DNA of 6,284 bases from Prevotella sp. CAG:1031 (GTDB taxonomy: Bacteria > Bacteroidota > Bacteroidia > Bacteroidales > Muribaculaceae): NCBI GenBank assembly GCA_000431215.1, contig HF985576.1, forward strand, positions 1 to 6,284, given 5' to 3'. Both the position numbers and the translations under genes were made by a program. Numbering within the stretch: position 1 is the first letter of the stretch; each line of letters begins with the position of its first letter. Below, one piece after another: positions 5,554-6,284 of the stretch. A model generated the notes under the pieces. It worked only from the letters and a program-made list of their open reading frames with translations, was not told the DNA's origin and did not search any database.

Positions 5554-6284
5554 ACCCGTCAGAGCCTTTTCTGACAGTCATAATTCCGGCGCGCAACCGC
5601 GCCACACTACTGCGACGCACCCTGGCCTCGGTCGGGGCGCAGTCGTATAGGAACTTCCGCGTTGTCCTTGTCGACAACGGCTCGCGCGACTCGACGCGCG
5701 AGGTCATGGCCCGGTGGGCCGACAGTCAGACCGACCTCGACGTCACCGTCGCCGACGAGCCGCGCGCCGGCGCCACCCGCGCCCGCAACGCCGGCGCCGC
5801 TCTGGCCACGACCCCCTGGCTGATGTTTTTCGACAGCGACGACGAGATGCTCCCCGACCACATCGCCGACTTCCGCGCGGCCGCCGAGGCCTCGCCCGAA
5901 GCCGAAATCATAGGGCGCGGAGTTCTGATGCGCACTCCCGACGGCCGCGACACACGCAAGTTCTTCACCGCCCGCCGGCCGCTGTTCAACCACATATTCC
6001 ACTCGACGCTCTCGACCCAGCGCTATATCGTCAGGAGCGAGTTCTACCGCCGCCACGGCGGCTGGGACCCGCGCGCCGTCGGATGGGACGACTGGGAGAT
6101 GGGCCTGCGCCTTCTCCTGGGGAAGCCGCGCCTTGCCGAAATACGGGGAGAGTCGGTTGTCCAGCATGTCCACGGCGATTCGATAACGGGCACTGATTTC
6201 AGCTCAAGCCCGCGCAAATGGGCCGACACTATCGACCTCTGCCGCGCCGACGTCAACGCCGCCGGGCGCGCCGACCTGCTGCCG
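5550..6284 (+). CDS. Family 2 glycosyltransferase (GT-A fold), C-terminus beyond window
   Basis: An open frame of 245 residues from ATG 5550 with no stop before the right edge. It begins with the standard GT2 opening FLTVIIPARNRATLLRRTL (residues 7-25) and continues with QSYRNFRVVLVDNGSRDST (Asp42, nucleotide-binding strand). Next come DEPRAGATRARNAGAALA (69-86), the metal-binding motif FFDSDDEM (Asp95, Asp97, Asp98), and GWDPRAVGWDDWEMGLRL (171-188), which holds the acidic catalytic-base region. HVHGDSITG (206-214) follows. Typical relatives are about 280-330 residues, so most of the protein is here. It should transfer a sugar from a nucleotide sugar on the cytosolic side; the acceptor is unknown. 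The ATG overlaps the stop of the Skp-like lipoprotein gene (ATGA, 5550-5553), so the two are almost certainly co-transcribed and probably translationally coupled. Strongly biased GC-rich third positions agree with a genuine native gene. Confidence 0.92.
   Translation, partial: MNPSEPFLTVIIPARNRATLLRRTLASVGAQSYRNFRVVLVDNGSRDSTREVMARWADSQTDLDVTVADEPRAGATRARNAGAALATTPWLMFFDSDDEMLPDHIADFRAAAEASPEAEIIGRGVLMRTPDGRDTRKFFTARRPLFNHIFHSTLSTQRYIVRSEFYRRHGGWDPRAVGWDDWEMGLRLLLGKPRLAEIRGESVVQHVHGDSITGTDFSSSPRKWADTIDLCRADVNAAGRADLLP

Noticed and set aside
5607..6173. Minus-strand open frame of 188 codons opposite the right-hand glycosyltransferase
   Set aside because: The plus strand gives an uninterrupted GT2 domain; the minus reading is Gly/Ala/Val-rich low-information sequence.

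Overview
The window is GC-rich and reads as a chromosomal segment of a Bacteroidota bacterium, most likely order Bacteroidales and possibly a high-GC gut lineage such as Muribaculaceae. Four observations point this way. Start codons lack Shine-Dalgarno sequences. There is a promoter element of the Bacteroidota -7 type (TAnnTTTG; here TATATTTG at 4823-4830). Two predicted lipoproteins are present. The glycosyltransferase and flippase sequences have the style familiar from Bacteroides surface-polysaccharide loci. The order and lineage are inferences from sequence character, not from a database match.

Layout. (1) 1-2376, plus strand: the end of a polysaccharide cluster with tightly packed or overlapping genes. 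These are the C-terminus of a probable GT4/group 1 glycosyltransferase, a family 2 glycosyltransferase with a GLSRNRN motif, and a Wzx-type O-antigen/lipid-linked oligosaccharide flippase. (2) 2377-2445: a short convergent gap with a small perfect hairpin. (3) 2446-4705, minus strand: pepD, a cytosolic M20 aminoacyl-histidine dipeptidase, followed after a gap with a very strong hairpin by a lipoprotein with an N-acetylmuramidase (PF11860/DUF3380-type) domain. (4) 4706-4932: an AT-rich divergent promoter region. (5) 4933-6284, plus strand: a Skp/OmpH-like lipoprotein whose stop codon overlaps (ATGA) the start of a second family 2 glycosyltransferase, which runs off the right edge.

How they work together. 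The left genes would build and flip a lipid-linked glycan for capsule or O-antigen. The right-hand glycosyltransferase may serve the same or another surface glycan, and it is translationally linked to a predicted lipid-anchored periplasmic chaperone-like protein. The muramidase would act on peptidoglycan from a membrane anchor. PepD is housekeeping peptide catabolism. No mobile element, CRISPR array, tRNA or rRNA is seen. I find no clear evidence for a wholly new system. The most unusual items are the Skp-like lipoprotein/glycosyltransferase coupling and the lipoprotein muramidase.
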